A stretch of DNA of 64,000 nucleotides from Tardiphaga sp051811025 (GTDB taxonomy: Bacteria > Pseudomonadota > Alphaproteobacteria > Rhizobiales > Xanthobacteraceae), in assembly GCF_051811025.1 (NCBI RefSeq), contig NZ_JBPWQE010000001.1, positions 2,790,001 to 2,854,000 of the forward strand, read 5' to 3'. Below, in pieces: positions 7,690-16,916 of this stretch (position 1 is its first letter; the number at the start of each line of letters is the position of its first letter). The position numbers were made by a program, and so were the translations under genes. The notes under the pieces are model-generated. The model ran no database searches. It was not told where the DNA came from and worked only from the letters and a program-made list of their open reading frames with translations.

Positions 7690-9558
7690 GTGAACAGTTC
7701 CGAATCAAATCGCACACATGCATGGGGTCTTTCGGCCCTGTCCAAACTGATCGCGACGCTGGCCTGCTGGACGACTCTGGCCGGCCCGGTGGCGGATTCC
7801 GCACAGGCCGATCCCAGCTACGCGATCGCCATGCACGGCGCCCCTGCCCTGCCCCCCGATTTCAGGCAGATGCCCTATGCCAATCCCGACGCGCCGAAAG
7901 GCGGCCGCATGGTCCAGGGCGTGCTCGGCACCTTCGACAGCCTCAATCCCTTCATCGTCCGGGGCATCGCGGTGCCGCAGATCCGCGGCTATGTCATCGA
8001 AAGCCTGATGACCCGCGGTCAGGACGAGGCCTTCACGCTCTATGGCCTGCTTGCCGAGAGCGTCGAGACCGATGACGCGAGAAGCTTCGTCACTTTCCGG
8101 ATCAATCCCCAGGCCAAATTCTCCGACGGCAAGCCCGTTCTGGCTGCAGACGTGCTGTTCTCCTGGCAGTTGCTGCGCGACAAGGGCCGGCCCAATCACC
8201 GGCAGTATTATTCGAAAGTAGTCAGGGCCGAGGCGCTGGACGAGCGCACGGTGCGCTTCGACTTCGGCGGCCAGGCGGATCGCGAATTGCCGCTGATCCT
8301 GGGTCTGATGCCGGTGCTGCCGAAACACGCCGTCAATCCCGACACGTTCGAGGAAACCTCGATGGCGCCGCCGCTGGGCTCCGGGCCCTATACGGTGACG
8401 GCCGTGAAACCCGGCGCGGCGGTGACCCTGACCCGCAATCCCGCCTATTGGGGCCGCGATCTGCCAATCAATCGCGGGCTGTGGAATTTCGACGAGATCC
8501 GCCTCGACTACTATCGCGAGGCCAACACCCATTTCGAAGCATTCAAGCGCGGCCTCTATGACTTCCGCGTCGAGAACGAGCCGCTGCGCTGGCACGACGG
8601 CTACACATTCCCCGCCGCCACGTCCGGCGAAGTGATCCGCGACAGCATCAAGACCGGCCTGCCGAAGCCGTCGGAATTTCTGGTGTTCAACACGCGGCGA
8701 CCGATGTTCGCAGATATTCGCGTGCGACAGGCGCTGACGCTGCTGTTCGATTTCGAATGGATCAACCGCACCTATTTCTTCGGCCTCTATGCCCGCTCGG
8801 CCGGCTTCTTCGCGGGCTCGGATCTCTCCGCCTATATGCGCGCCGCGGATCATCGCGAACGGACGCTGCTGCAGCCCTACGCCTCAAATATGGCCGCCAA
8901 CATTCTCGATGGCAGCTACCGCCTGCCGGTCAGCGACGGCTCCGGCCGTGACCGCCCCGCGCTGCGCACTGCACTGGCGTTGCTGAAGGATGCCGGCTAC
9001 GTGCTCGATAACAACGTGCTGCGGCGGCAGTCGGACAAAACGCCCCTCGCCTTCGAGATCCTCGTCACCACCCGCGATCAGGAACGCATCGCGCTGGCCT
9101 ATGCGCGCGATCTCAAGCGCGCCGGTATCATTGCCAATATCCGCTCCATCGATGCCGTGCAGTTCGACCAGCGCCGCATCAATTTCGAATTCGACATGAT
9201 CCAGAACCGCTGGGACCAGTCGCTGTCGCCGGGCAACGAGCAGTCGTTCTACTGGGGCACGGAAGCCGCCGACAATCCCGGCACCCGCAACTATATGGGC
9301 GCGAAAAATCCGGCCGTCGACGCCATGATCTCCGCCATGCTGGAGGCTCGCGACCACGGTCCCTTCGTCGATGCCGTCCGCGCCATGGACCGTGCGCTGA
9401 TCGCAGGTTTCTACGCTATCCCGCTTTACTATGTCGGCGAGCAATGGATTGCGCGATGGAATCGGATAGAACGACCTTCGACCATCGCACTCTCAGGCTA
9501 TTTGCCGGAGACTTGGTGGGCCAGAACGCTGCCAGCTTCGCCGCCGAACCGGAAGTGA
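7690..9558 (+). CDS. Extracellular solute-binding protein, peptide/oligopeptide ABC type (YejA-like)
   Basis: A 622-residue family-5 solute-binding protein, the periplasmic receptor of an oligopeptide ABC importer. An N-terminal signal peptide (hydrophobic ~16-38, 'SAQA' cleavage region) is followed by the YejA-type 'MPYANPDAPKGGRMVQG' and 'GTFDSLNPF'. The SBP_bac_5 core 'VLFSWQLLRDKGRP' and 'NTRRPMFADIRVRQALTLLFDFEW' follow. The start is GTG at 7690. No permease or ATPase genes are adjacent in the window, so it is an orphan receptor or serves a distant transporter. The next gene starts 5 bp downstream, so the two probably form an operon. Confidence 0.9.
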   Translation: MNSSESNRTHAWGLSALSKLIATLACWTTLAGPVADSAQADPSYAIAMHGAPALPPDFRQMPYANPDAPKGGRMVQGVLGTFDSLNPFIVRGIAVPQIRGYVIESLMTRGQDEAFTLYGLLAESVETDDARSFVTFRINPQAKFSDGKPVLAADVLFSWQLLRDKGRPNHRQYYSKVVRAEALDERTVRFDFGGQADRELPLILGLMPVLPKHAVNPDTFEETSMAPPLGSGPYTVTAVKPGAAVTLTRNPAYWGRDLPINRGLWNFDEIRLDYYREANTHFEAFKRGLYDFRVENEPLRWHDGYTFPAATSGEVIRDSIKTGLPKPSEFLVFNTRRPMFADIRVRQALTLLFDFEWINRTYFFGLYARSAGFFAGSDLSAYMRAADHRERTLLQPYASNMAANILDGSYRLPVSDGSGRDRPALRTALALLKDAGYVLDNNVLRRQSDKTPLAFEILVTTRDQERIALAYARDLKRAGIIANIRSIDAVQFDQRRINFEFDMIQNRWDQSLSPGNEQSFYWGTEAADNPGTRNYMGAKNPAVDAMISAMLEARDHGPFVDAVRAMDRALIAGFYAIPLYYVGEQWIARWNRIERPSTIALSGYLPETWWARTLPASPPNRK

Positions 9559-9562
9559 CACC

Positions 9563-11071
9563 GTGACCTCACCCACGCCGAATGCCTCGCCCACCCTCGA
9601 CGGTTTGTTTCGCCGCATTCTCAGCCGGCAGCCGCAGGCGCTGGCGCTGGTCGATCCCGCCGACAAGATGCGTGTCACGGCGACGGAACCGCAGCGGCTG
9701 ACCTTTGAGGATACCGACCGCGCGATCTCGGCGCTGACGGCGCATTTCATGGAGGCGGGCCTTCCCGCCAATTCGGTCATCGCCGTCCAGCTGCCGAACA
9801 CCGTGGAATTCGTACTGACCGTGCTGGCTGCGCATCGCGCCGGCCTCGTCGTCGCGCTGCTGCCGCAGCTCTGGCGCCAGGCCGATCTGACCATGGCACT
9901 GAATCGTTGCAGTGCGCGTGCGCTGGTGACATCGAGCAAGATTGACGGCGTCAGCCATGCCGATCTCATCATGAACGCTGCGGCTGAAGCCTTCTCGATC
10001 CGCTATGTCGGCGGTTTCGGCAGCGATTTGCCGGAAGGCATGACCTCGCTCGATGCCGTGCTGTCCAGCGAGTTCGTGGAGCCCACGCCCGTGGCGCAGG
10101 ACGCCCGCCGCGCGGCCATGGTCTCCTTCGATGTCACCTCCGACGGCTTCCGCACCGTACCGCGCACGCATCTCAACCTGATCTCCGGTGGCCTTGCTGT
10201 CTTCCTGGAAAGCGGCATGCCGCAGGGCGCGACGATCATGTCGGCGATGGTGCCGTCCTCTTTCGCCAGCGTCGCCTCGTCACTGGTGACCTGGCTGCTC
10301 TCCGGCGGCGTGCTGACCCTGCATCATCCGTTCGACAATGCAGTGCTGGAGCGTAGCATCGCCGCCAATGCCTGCGACGTGCTGGTCGCGCCGGCGCCGC
10401 TGGCGCAGCGTCTCGCCGACGGCGGATTGCTGGATCGTTCGCCCGTGCTGCGTTACGTGCTCGGCCTCTGGCGGGCGCCTGAACAGGTCGCCGCCTCGCC
10501 GGCATGGCCCGGCTCGCAGGCCTCGTTCACCGACGTCTATCTGTTCGGCGAAGCCGGCCTGTTCGGCGCCATCCGCGGCGACGACGGCTTGCCCGTCGCC
10601 ATCATGCCCGGCCCGCACGGCGCACCGCGCGCCCAGCAAGGCTCCTCCATTGCCGGCGATATCATGCTGACGCCCAGGGGCACGCTGGGCCTGCGCGGAC
10701 CCATGGTGCCGGTGCTGGCCTATACGGCCCAGGCCGACGCCAGCAACGCGCTGATCCCCGCCAAGCCACTCGATTATGTCGATACCGGCTATATGGCCCG
10801 GCTCGACCGTGTGACGGGCGCGATCAACATCACCGCGCCGCCCTCGGGCATCATGGCCGTCGGCGGCTATCGCTTCCTGGCGCAGGACCTCAATGAATGG
10901 GCCAAGCGGCTCGGCGAGAACGCCATGCTGACGGCGCTCCCCGATCGTCTCAGCGGCTATCGGCTCGCCGGCCGCGCCAGCAATAACGGCCGCGCCCGCG
11001 ACGCCCTCACAGAACTCGGCCTCAATCCGCTGATGGTCGAAGCCTTCCGCGACCGTGCCGCAGCCGACTGA
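9563..11071 (+). CDS. Degenerate adenylate-forming (AMP-binding) family protein
   Basis: A 502-residue protein with the overall plan of class-I adenylate-forming enzymes: N-terminal 'TFEDTDRAISALTAHFMEAGLPANSVIAVQLPNT' and the A8-like 'YVDTGYMARLDRVTGAINIT'. The phosphate-binding loop, normally of the form [ST]SG[ST]TGxPK, is replaced by 'FDVTSDGFRTVPRTH'. The C-terminal catalytic-lysine domain is shortened. It may therefore not activate acyl groups with ATP in the usual way. It starts GTG at 9563, 5 bp after the peptide-binding protein gene, suggesting co-expression. Substrate and activity are unknown. Confidence 0.75.
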   Translation: MTSPTPNASPTLDGLFRRILSRQPQALALVDPADKMRVTATEPQRLTFEDTDRAISALTAHFMEAGLPANSVIAVQLPNTVEFVLTVLAAHRAGLVVALLPQLWRQADLTMALNRCSARALVTSSKIDGVSHADLIMNAAAEAFSIRYVGGFGSDLPEGMTSLDAVLSSEFVEPTPVAQDARRAAMVSFDVTSDGFRTVPRTHLNLISGGLAVFLESGMPQGATIMSAMVPSSFASVASSLVTWLLSGGVLTLHHPFDNAVLERSIAANACDVLVAPAPLAQRLADGGLLDRSPVLRYVLGLWRAPEQVAASPAWPGSQASFTDVYLFGEAGLFGAIRGDDGLPVAIMPGPHGAPRAQQGSSIAGDIMLTPRGTLGLRGPMVPVLAYTAQADASNALIPAKPLDYVDTGYMARLDRVTGAINITAPPSGIMAVGGYRFLAQDLNEWAKRLGENAMLTALPDRLSGYRLAGRASNNGRARDALTELGLNPLMVEAFRDRAAAD

Positions 11072-11176
11072 GAGAGCAAAGGCGATCCTGAAAATGCAAC
11101 GGATCTCATTGACTCTGCATTAAGGACGTCGGGCTAGCCTGCCGCGATCAGTTTCGCGTAGAGGTTCAGCTCAAGC

Positions 11177-12412
11177 ATGTCCGACCAGGCCACGATCGTC
11201 GCCGTCTCCAACCAGCAGCCGGCCGCGTTTGCGACAGCCCTGGCGGAGAGCAACATCTTCCCGGTGGTCGATGCGACATGGGCCGAAGCGCTGGATGCGG
11301 TGGCGCGGGTACAGCCGGCAGCCGTGATCGTGTCGGCTTCCGCTGACGACATGCCGACCTTCCAGGCGCTGGCAAAGCGGCTTGGCGCCAAGCAGCCTTA
11401 CGTTCCGCTGATCGCGATCGATCCTGCCACGGAGTTGCCCGGCCATGCGATCCCGCTCACGCAGACCGACGGTAATTTCGATCGACTCAGCGCGCGGCTG
11501 CGCAACGCGCTGCGTGTGCGCACGCTGCATGCCACGGTCATGCGACGCCTCACCGCCGAAAACCTGCATCGCATGTCCCCGCAGTTGGACCCGCTGGACG
11601 ATGCAACGGTGATGCTGATCGGCCGCGGCGGTGGTTACGCCGCGCTGTCGGTTGCACTCGGCGAACGCGTCGGCGTGGTCGGCGCGCTTAGCATCGAAGC
11701 CGCAGCCAAACATCTCAATGCGCGCGACCTCGACGGCATCGTCATCGGCGAAGGCTTCAGCACGCGCGTCGTTGATGCGTTTCTCACTGTCCTCACCGAG
11801 GATGCACGCTTCCGCAATCTGCCCGTTGTCGTCACCGTGCCCGGCCTGACGCCAAGCTACGATCTCGCCAATCTCGAAATGATCGTCGGAGACGCCGACA
11901 CCGTCGCAGCCACGGCGCTGCCGCTGCTGCGCCAGCACGCCTTCGAAGCACGTCTCGGCCGTACCTTGAAGTCGATCGAATCCGACGGGCTGCTCGATCC
12001 CGCGACCGGCCTGCTGACGACGGCAGCCTTCGAACGCGACATCGCGACCGCGGTCTATCACACGCAAACCCGCGGCGGCGGATTGTCGATGGCCCGGTTC
12101 TCATTCGACAACATCCCGCTGCGCGCACAGCGCGACGCTGCGCGGATCATCAGCCGGCTGATGCGACGAATGGACTTCGGCACGCTGCAGAACGACGGCT
12201 CCATCGTGGTCGCCTTCGCCGAAACCGACCAACGCAACGCCCATATGATCGCCAGGCGACTCTCTAGCGTGATGAAGCACACCATGCATGGCCCCAAGCG
12301 TGATGCGCGCAATGATCCCCACGTCACCGTCATCACGATGGAGCCAACGGATACCGCGAAGTCGCTGCTGGCACGCCTGCATGGCGCGGACGCGCAGCGC
12401 GCAGCGTCATAA
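11177..12412 (+). CDS. Receiver-like / degenerate GGDEF-domain protein
   Basis: A 411-residue cytoplasmic protein. Residues ~5-120 and ~140-250 resemble CheY-like receiver folds ('AAVIVSASADDMP', 'LDGIVIGEGFS'), but neither has a clear phospho-acceptor aspartate set. Residues ~265-400 resemble a diguanylate cyclase domain ('SDGLLDPATGLLTTAAFERDI'), yet the GGDEF position reads 'NDGSIVVAF', so cyclase activity is unlikely. It may be a nucleotide-sensing or structural relative. It is monocistronic; the ATG at 11177 has 'CAAGC' upstream and no strong ribosome-binding site. Confidence 0.65.
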   Translation: MSDQATIVAVSNQQPAAFATALAESNIFPVVDATWAEALDAVARVQPAAVIVSASADDMPTFQALAKRLGAKQPYVPLIAIDPATELPGHAIPLTQTDGNFDRLSARLRNALRVRTLHATVMRRLTAENLHRMSPQLDPLDDATVMLIGRGGGYAALSVALGERVGVVGALSIEAAAKHLNARDLDGIVIGEGFSTRVVDAFLTVLTEDARFRNLPVVVTVPGLTPSYDLANLEMIVGDADTVAATALPLLRQHAFEARLGRTLKSIESDGLLDPATGLLTTAAFERDIATAVYHTQTRGGGLSMARFSFDNIPLRAQRDAARIISRLMRRMDFGTLQNDGSIVVAFAETDQRNAHMIARRLSSVMKHTMHGPKRDARNDPHVTVITMEPTDTAKSLLARLHGADAQRAAS

Positions 12413-12485
12413 GTTCCAAAAATAAAATCAGGAACGAAGTATCTATCGTCGCATTGTAGGTGCATCTGCAATGGAGACAACGATA

Positions 12486-12878
12486 ATGAAAAAGCTTGCA
12501 CTGATCACCGCTTCCCTCGCCCTTCTCGCCACGCCGGTTCTCGCGCAGTCGACAGTCACAACGGGCGCTGCACCCGCCGAGGCAAAGTTCTCAACCGTTT
12601 CCAAGGAGGAAATGTTCTCGTCCAAGCTCAAGGGCCTGAACATTACCAACCAGAAGGATGAGACGATCGGCGAGATCAGCGATCTCGCAATCAAGAACAA
12701 TCAGGTCGACGCCCTAATCCTGTCGGTTGGTGGCTTCCTGGGCATGGGCGAACACTATGTCGCCGTCTCGCCGGCTTCGGTGAAGGTGAGCCTGAACAAG
12801 GACAATAAGTGGGTGGCGTCGATGAACACCACCAAGGAAGCGCTGAAGGCCGCTCCGGAATTCAAGTATCCGAAGTAA
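12486..12878 (+). CDS. Secreted PRC-barrel domain protein
   Basis: A 130-residue protein with a clean signal peptide ('MKKLALITASLALLATPVLAQ'), followed by a PRC-barrel domain around residues 45-110 ('LKGLNITNQKDETIGEISDLAI', 'LGMGEHYVAV'). PRC-barrels are found in RimM, photosynthetic reaction-centre H subunits and many small exported proteins of unknown role in Rhizobiales. The ATG at 12486 follows GGAGACAACGATA; an ATG at 12471 would place five extra residues before the leader. It is convergent with mfd and shares a terminator with it. Confidence 0.85.
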   Translation: MKKLALITASLALLATPVLAQSTVTTGAAPAEAKFSTVSKEEMFSSKLKGLNITNQKDETIGEISDLAIKNNQVDALILSVGGFLGMGEHYVAVSPASVKVSLNKDNKWVASMNTTKEALKAAPEFKYPK

Positions 12879-12895
12879 GCGTCGCGCAGTTCAAC

Positions 12896-12929
12896 AAACG
12901 GCCGTCGGCAGCAATGCCGGCGGCCGTTT
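12896..12929. terminator. Hairpin terminator between PRC-barrel gene and mfd
   Basis: AAACGGCCG pairs with CGGCCGTTT around an inner GCCGGC-rich loop, with A/T ends on both strands. It lies between convergent genes and ends just before the mfd stop codon. Confidence 0.8.
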
Positions 12930-12932
12930 GCG

Positions 12933-15900
12933 TTAAGCCGCCTTCTTGCTCTCCGCGAGCCCCGCCAGCGCGCGCAGGATCTCCGTGGCGCCTTCGAGAC
13001 GTTCTTCCGGTGTTCCCCAATCCTGCAGGAACACGACCTTCATGTCCGGGCGCACCTTGGCGGCCTGGCCATACTGCTTGATGAAGAATACCAGTCTGTC
13101 CGGCTGTGCGAACGAGTTGTCGCGGAACGAGATGACAACGCCCTTCGGACCGGCATCGACCTTCTCGACATTGGCGCGGCGGCAATAGGCCTTGATGGCC
13201 GCAATCTTGAACAGATAGCGCACCTCGTCCGGCAGCACGCCGAAACGGTCGCGCAGTTCGGCGGCGAAGGCAGCGATCTCGTCGTCGGTTTCGAGATCGG
13301 CCAGCCGGCGATATAGCGATAGCCGCACCGAGAGATCGGCGACGAAATCGTCGGGGATCATCACCGGCATGCCGAGCGTGATCGTCGGCGACCACCTGTC
13401 GGCGACCGGCTCGGAGATGCCCGACTTGAGCGCCAGGATCGCCTCTTCCAGCATCGACTGATAGAGCTCGAAGCCGACTTCCTTAATGTGGCCGGACTGT
13501 TCCTCGCCGAGCAGATTGCCGGCGCCGCGAATGTCGAGATCGTGCGAGGCAAGCTGGAACCCTGCGCCGAGGTTCTCCAGCGACTGCAGCACTTTCAGCC
13601 GGCGTTCCGCCTGACCGGTGATCTTGTGTGTCGACGGCAGTGTGAACAGCGCATAGGCGCGCAGCTTGGAGCGGCCGACGCGACCACGCAGCTGATAGAG
13701 CTGCGCGAGGCCAAACATATCGGCGCGGTGGATGATCAGCGTGTTGGCGTTCGGAATGTCGAGGCCCGACTCCACGATCGTGGTCGACAGCAGGATATCG
13801 TATTTGCCGTCATAGAATGCCGACATGATGTCCTCGATGATGGTCGGTGCCATCTGGCCATGGGCCACGGCAACCTTCATCTCAGGCACATGCTTGTCCA
13901 AAAAGCTTTTCACCTCAGCAAGATCGTCGATCCGCGGCACCACGTAGAAAGCCTGGCCGCCGCGATAACGCTCGCGCAACAGCGCCTCGCGGATCATCAG
14001 GGGATCATGCGGCGCCACGAATGTGCGCACGGCGAGACGATCGACCGGCGCGGAGGCGATGATCGAAAGATCACGTACGCCAGTGAGCGCCAGCTGCAGC
14101 GTACGCGGAATCGGCGTCGCCGACAGCGTCAGTACGTGCACGTTGGCGCGCAACTGCTTCAGGCGCTCCTTGTGGGTCACGCCGAAGTGCTGTTCTTCGT
14201 CGACCACGACGAGACCGAGATCCTTGAACTTGATCGCCTTGCTGAGCAGCGCATGGGTGCCGACGACGATATCGACGGAGCCGTCCGCGAGGCCCTTCTT
14301 GGTGGCGGTCAGTTCCTTCGGCGTCACCAGCCGCGAGGCCTGCGCGACATTCACCGGAAAGCCCTTGAAGCGCTCGGTGAAGTTCTTGGCATGCTGACGC
14401 GCCAGCAGCGTGGTCGGCACCACGATGGCGACCTGCTTGCCTTCCATGGCCACAGCGAAGGTGGCGCGCATGGCCACTTCCGTCTTGCCGAAGCCGACAT
14501 CGCCGCAGATCAGGCGATCCATCGGCTTGCCATGTTCGAGATCGTGCAGCGCGGCGTTGATCGCGGTCTGCTGGTCCTCGGTTTCCTCATAGGGAAAGCG
14601 CGCGCAGAATTCGTCATATTGCTCGCGCGGAACGACGATCCGCTCGCTCTCGCGCAGATGCCGCTCGGCAGCAATCTTGATGAGTTCGCCGGCAATTTCC
14701 TGGATGCGGTTCTTGAGCTTGGCCTTGCGCGCCTGCCAGCCCGAACCGCCGAGCTTGTCGAGTTCGACATTGGTCGCGTCGGAGCCGTAGCGCGACAGAA
14801 GTTCGATATTCTCGACCGGCAGGAACAGCTTGGTCTCGTTGGCGTAGCGCAGTTCAAGACAGTCATGCGGTGCGCCGCCGACCTGCAACGTCTGCAGCCC
14901 GACGAAACGGCCGATGCCGTGTTCGACATGGACGACGATGTCGCCGGCCGCAAGGCTCGTCACTTCCGAGATGAAGTTGTCGAGCTTGCGGCTCGCCTTG
15001 CGCGGCCGCACCAGGCGGTCGCCGAGGATATCCTGTTCGCTGATGACGGCGATCTGGTCGGTCTCGAACCCGGATTCCATACCGACCACGGCCAGCATGG
15101 TTTCGTTGCGCGGCGTCGCCTGCACCACGCGCCAGGAATTCACCATCTGCTGGTTCAGCAGCTTGTGATCTTTCAGCATGCTGGCCATGCGGTCGCGCGA
15201 GCCTTCGCTCCACAGCGCGACGACGACCTTCTTGCGCTCTGCTTGCAGCGCCTGGATATGCGCGACAACACGCTCGAACACGTTCACATTGGCGTCGGCG
15301 CGTTCCGGCGCGAAGTTGCGGCCCTGCCGCGCGCCGGCGTCGACCGCACCTGCCGTGCCCTCCGGCAGCGCGAAGGGCGACAGCCGCGCCAGCGCGATGT
15401 CGTCCAGCCGCTTGTGCCATTCGCTGTCGCTCAGATAGAGCCGCTCCGGCGGCAGCGGCTTGTAGATCGCGCCGCCGCCGGGAATGCCCATGGCTTCGCG
15501 GCGGGCTTCGTAATAGTCGCCGATCTGCTTGAAGCGTTCGGTCGCGGCATCCTCGCTTTGCGGCTCGATGGCGACCGGCGTGCCCGGCAGATAGTCGAGC
15601 AGCGTCTCCATCCGGTCCTGGAACAGCGGCAGCCAGTGTTCCATGCCGGGATGACGACGACCTTCGCTGACAGCTTCATAGAGCTGGTCGTCGCGCTCAG
15701 GGGCGCCGAACTGCGCGACATAGCCCATGCGGAAGCGACGGATGGTTTCGGTGATGAGCTGGAATTCAGACACCGGCACCAGATCCAGCGCGCGCATATC
15801 CATCAGCGTGCGTTGCGTCTCGGCATCGAAGACCCGGATCGATTCCAGACTGTCGCCGAAGAAGTCGAACCGCACGGGCTGGTCGAGGCCCGCCGGAAAC

Positions 15901-16451
15901 AGATCGAGGATGCCCCCGCGCACGGCATATTCGCCGGGCTCGCGCACTGTGCCGGAGCGGGTGTAGCCGTTGTGTTCGAGCCAGGCGACGATGGAGTCCA
16001 TCGGCACCACATGGCCGGGCGCGACCGACAGCGCCTGCGCCGCGACGATCTCGCGGGCCGGCACGCGCTGCACGACGGCATTGACCGTGGTCAGCACGAT
16101 CATCGGCTTGTCGCTGCCGGTGAGGCGCGACAGTCGCGCCAGCGTGGTCATGCGATGCGCGAGAATACCGCCATGAGGCGAGACGCGGTCGTAAGGCTGG
16201 CAATCCCAGGCCGGGAATTGCAGCACCGGCAGATCCGGCGCGAAGAATTCCAGCGCGCGCGCGAGCTGCTGCATCCGCGGCCCGTCACGGCAGATCACGG
16301 TGAGGCTCACCGCCGGCGGCTTCGGCTTGGCCGCAACCGCGCGCGCCAGATCGGCGACGATCAGGCCTTCGGCGCCCTCGGAGACATTGGCAAAGGTCAG
16401 CGCACGGCCGGGCGCAAGCTGTGCGGCCGGCGAGGCAACGGGGGATTTCAT
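12933..16451 (-). CDS. mfd: Transcription-repair coupling factor Mfd
   Basis: Mfd displaces RNA polymerase stalled at DNA lesions and recruits UvrA. The 1172-residue protein has the full domain order. A UvrB-like N-terminal module covers residues ~1-400 ('LPVLQFPAWDCQPYDRVSPH'). The RNA-polymerase-interacting and D-linker region follows around 490-560 ('GDIVVHVEHGIGRFVGL'). The SF2 translocase has Walker A 'GDVGFGKTEVA' near 650 and 'VVDEEQHFGV' near 752. The TRCF domain lies near the C-terminus. Its start overlaps the sdhE stop by 4 nt (ATGA), so the two are translationally coupled. UvrA lies in the same window at 55.5 kb. Confidence 0.97.
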   Translation of the reverse strand: MKSPVASPAAQLAPGRALTFANVSEGAEGLIVADLARAVAAKPKPPAVSLTVICRDGPRMQQLARALEFFAPDLPVLQFPAWDCQPYDRVSPHGGILAHRMTTLARLSRLTGSDKPMIVLTTVNAVVQRVPAREIVAAQALSVAPGHVVPMDSIVAWLEHNGYTRSGTVREPGEYAVRGGILDLFPAGLDQPVRFDFFGDSLESIRVFDAETQRTLMDMRALDLVPVSEFQLITETIRRFRMGYVAQFGAPERDDQLYEAVSEGRRHPGMEHWLPLFQDRMETLLDYLPGTPVAIEPQSEDAATERFKQIGDYYEARREAMGIPGGGAIYKPLPPERLYLSDSEWHKRLDDIALARLSPFALPEGTAGAVDAGARQGRNFAPERADANVNVFERVVAHIQALQAERKKVVVALWSEGSRDRMASMLKDHKLLNQQMVNSWRVVQATPRNETMLAVVGMESGFETDQIAVISEQDILGDRLVRPRKASRKLDNFISEVTSLAAGDIVVHVEHGIGRFVGLQTLQVGGAPHDCLELRYANETKLFLPVENIELLSRYGSDATNVELDKLGGSGWQARKAKLKNRIQEIAGELIKIAAERHLRESERIVVPREQYDEFCARFPYEETEDQQTAINAALHDLEHGKPMDRLICGDVGFGKTEVAMRATFAVAMEGKQVAIVVPTTLLARQHAKNFTERFKGFPVNVAQASRLVTPKELTATKKGLADGSVDIVVGTHALLSKAIKFKDLGLVVVDEEQHFGVTHKERLKQLRANVHVLTLSATPIPRTLQLALTGVRDLSIIASAPVDRLAVRTFVAPHDPLMIREALLRERYRGGQAFYVVPRIDDLAEVKSFLDKHVPEMKVAVAHGQMAPTIIEDIMSAFYDGKYDILLSTTIVESGLDIPNANTLIIHRADMFGLAQLYQLRGRVGRSKLRAYALFTLPSTHKITGQAERRLKVLQSLENLGAGFQLASHDLDIRGAGNLLGEEQSGHIKEVGFELYQSMLEEAILALKSGISEPVADRWSPTITLGMPVMIPDDFVADLSVRLSLYRRLADLETDDEIAAFAAELRDRFGVLPDEVRYLFKIAAIKAYCRRANVEKVDAGPKGVVISFRDNSFAQPDRLVFFIKQYGQAAKVRPDMKVVFLQDWGTPEERLEGATEILRALAGLAESKKAA

Positions 16452-16738
16452 AGAGGCTTGTCCAGATTCCGGAACAGCTTGATGCGCTCGAACAGCGGCG
16501 TGCGGTACTGCTCGTCCAATTGGGTATCACCGACGAAGGCCGGATAAAGCTCGGGGTCTTCGAGACCAACCAGATCTTCGAGCTGCTTGAGTTCGAGGTC
16601 CGCCAGAATGCCGATCTCGGCATCCGCGAAGCGGCCCAGAATGAGATCCATCTCGCGCGTGCCGCGGTGCCAGCAACGGAACAGCAGCCGCTTGCGGCGG
16701 TCATCCAGGCCATTGCTCGATCGTGTCGTTCCCGTCAT
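16448..16738 (-). CDS. sdhE: FAD assembly factor SdhE
   Basis: SdhE promotes covalent attachment of FAD to the succinate dehydrogenase flavoprotein subunit. The 96-residue product carries the invariant RGxxE motif ('WHRGTREMDLILGRF') at residues ~23-37 and the acidic core 'LEDPELY'. I set the start at the ATG at 16738 because it gives the family's usual length; the longer open frame upstream is not conserved-looking. It is the first gene of the sdhE-mfd pair and is divergent from recG. Confidence 0.93.
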   Translation of the reverse strand: MTGTTRSSNGLDDRRKRLLFRCWHRGTREMDLILGRFADAEIGILADLELKQLEDLVGLEDPELYPAFVGDTQLDEQYRTPLFERIKLFRNLDKPL

Positions 16739-16916
16739 CTGTCCATCCCGCCCAAAGCCCGCAAACGCCAAAAGCCCGGACGTGCCGGGCAGGCTCATAT
16801 AGCCCCCGCTTCCGCCCCTGTCAGCACCTCTTAACGCATTGCTTTCGCCTTGAAATGCATCCAACTCTCGCAAATACCGTAGCTCTCTCGCCGTGCTGGC
16901 CACCTGAGTCGTCCTG

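Noticed and set aside
7641..8075. Alternative frame starting just before the peptide-binding protein
   Set aside because: It runs out of frame with the intact 622-residue receptor, which has a signal peptide and family motifs.
13488..16547. Very long open frame (about 1019 codons) opposite mfd
   Set aside because: It is the antisense shadow of a high-GC gene; the protein is His/Arg/Gly-rich with no domain, while mfd has all its motifs.
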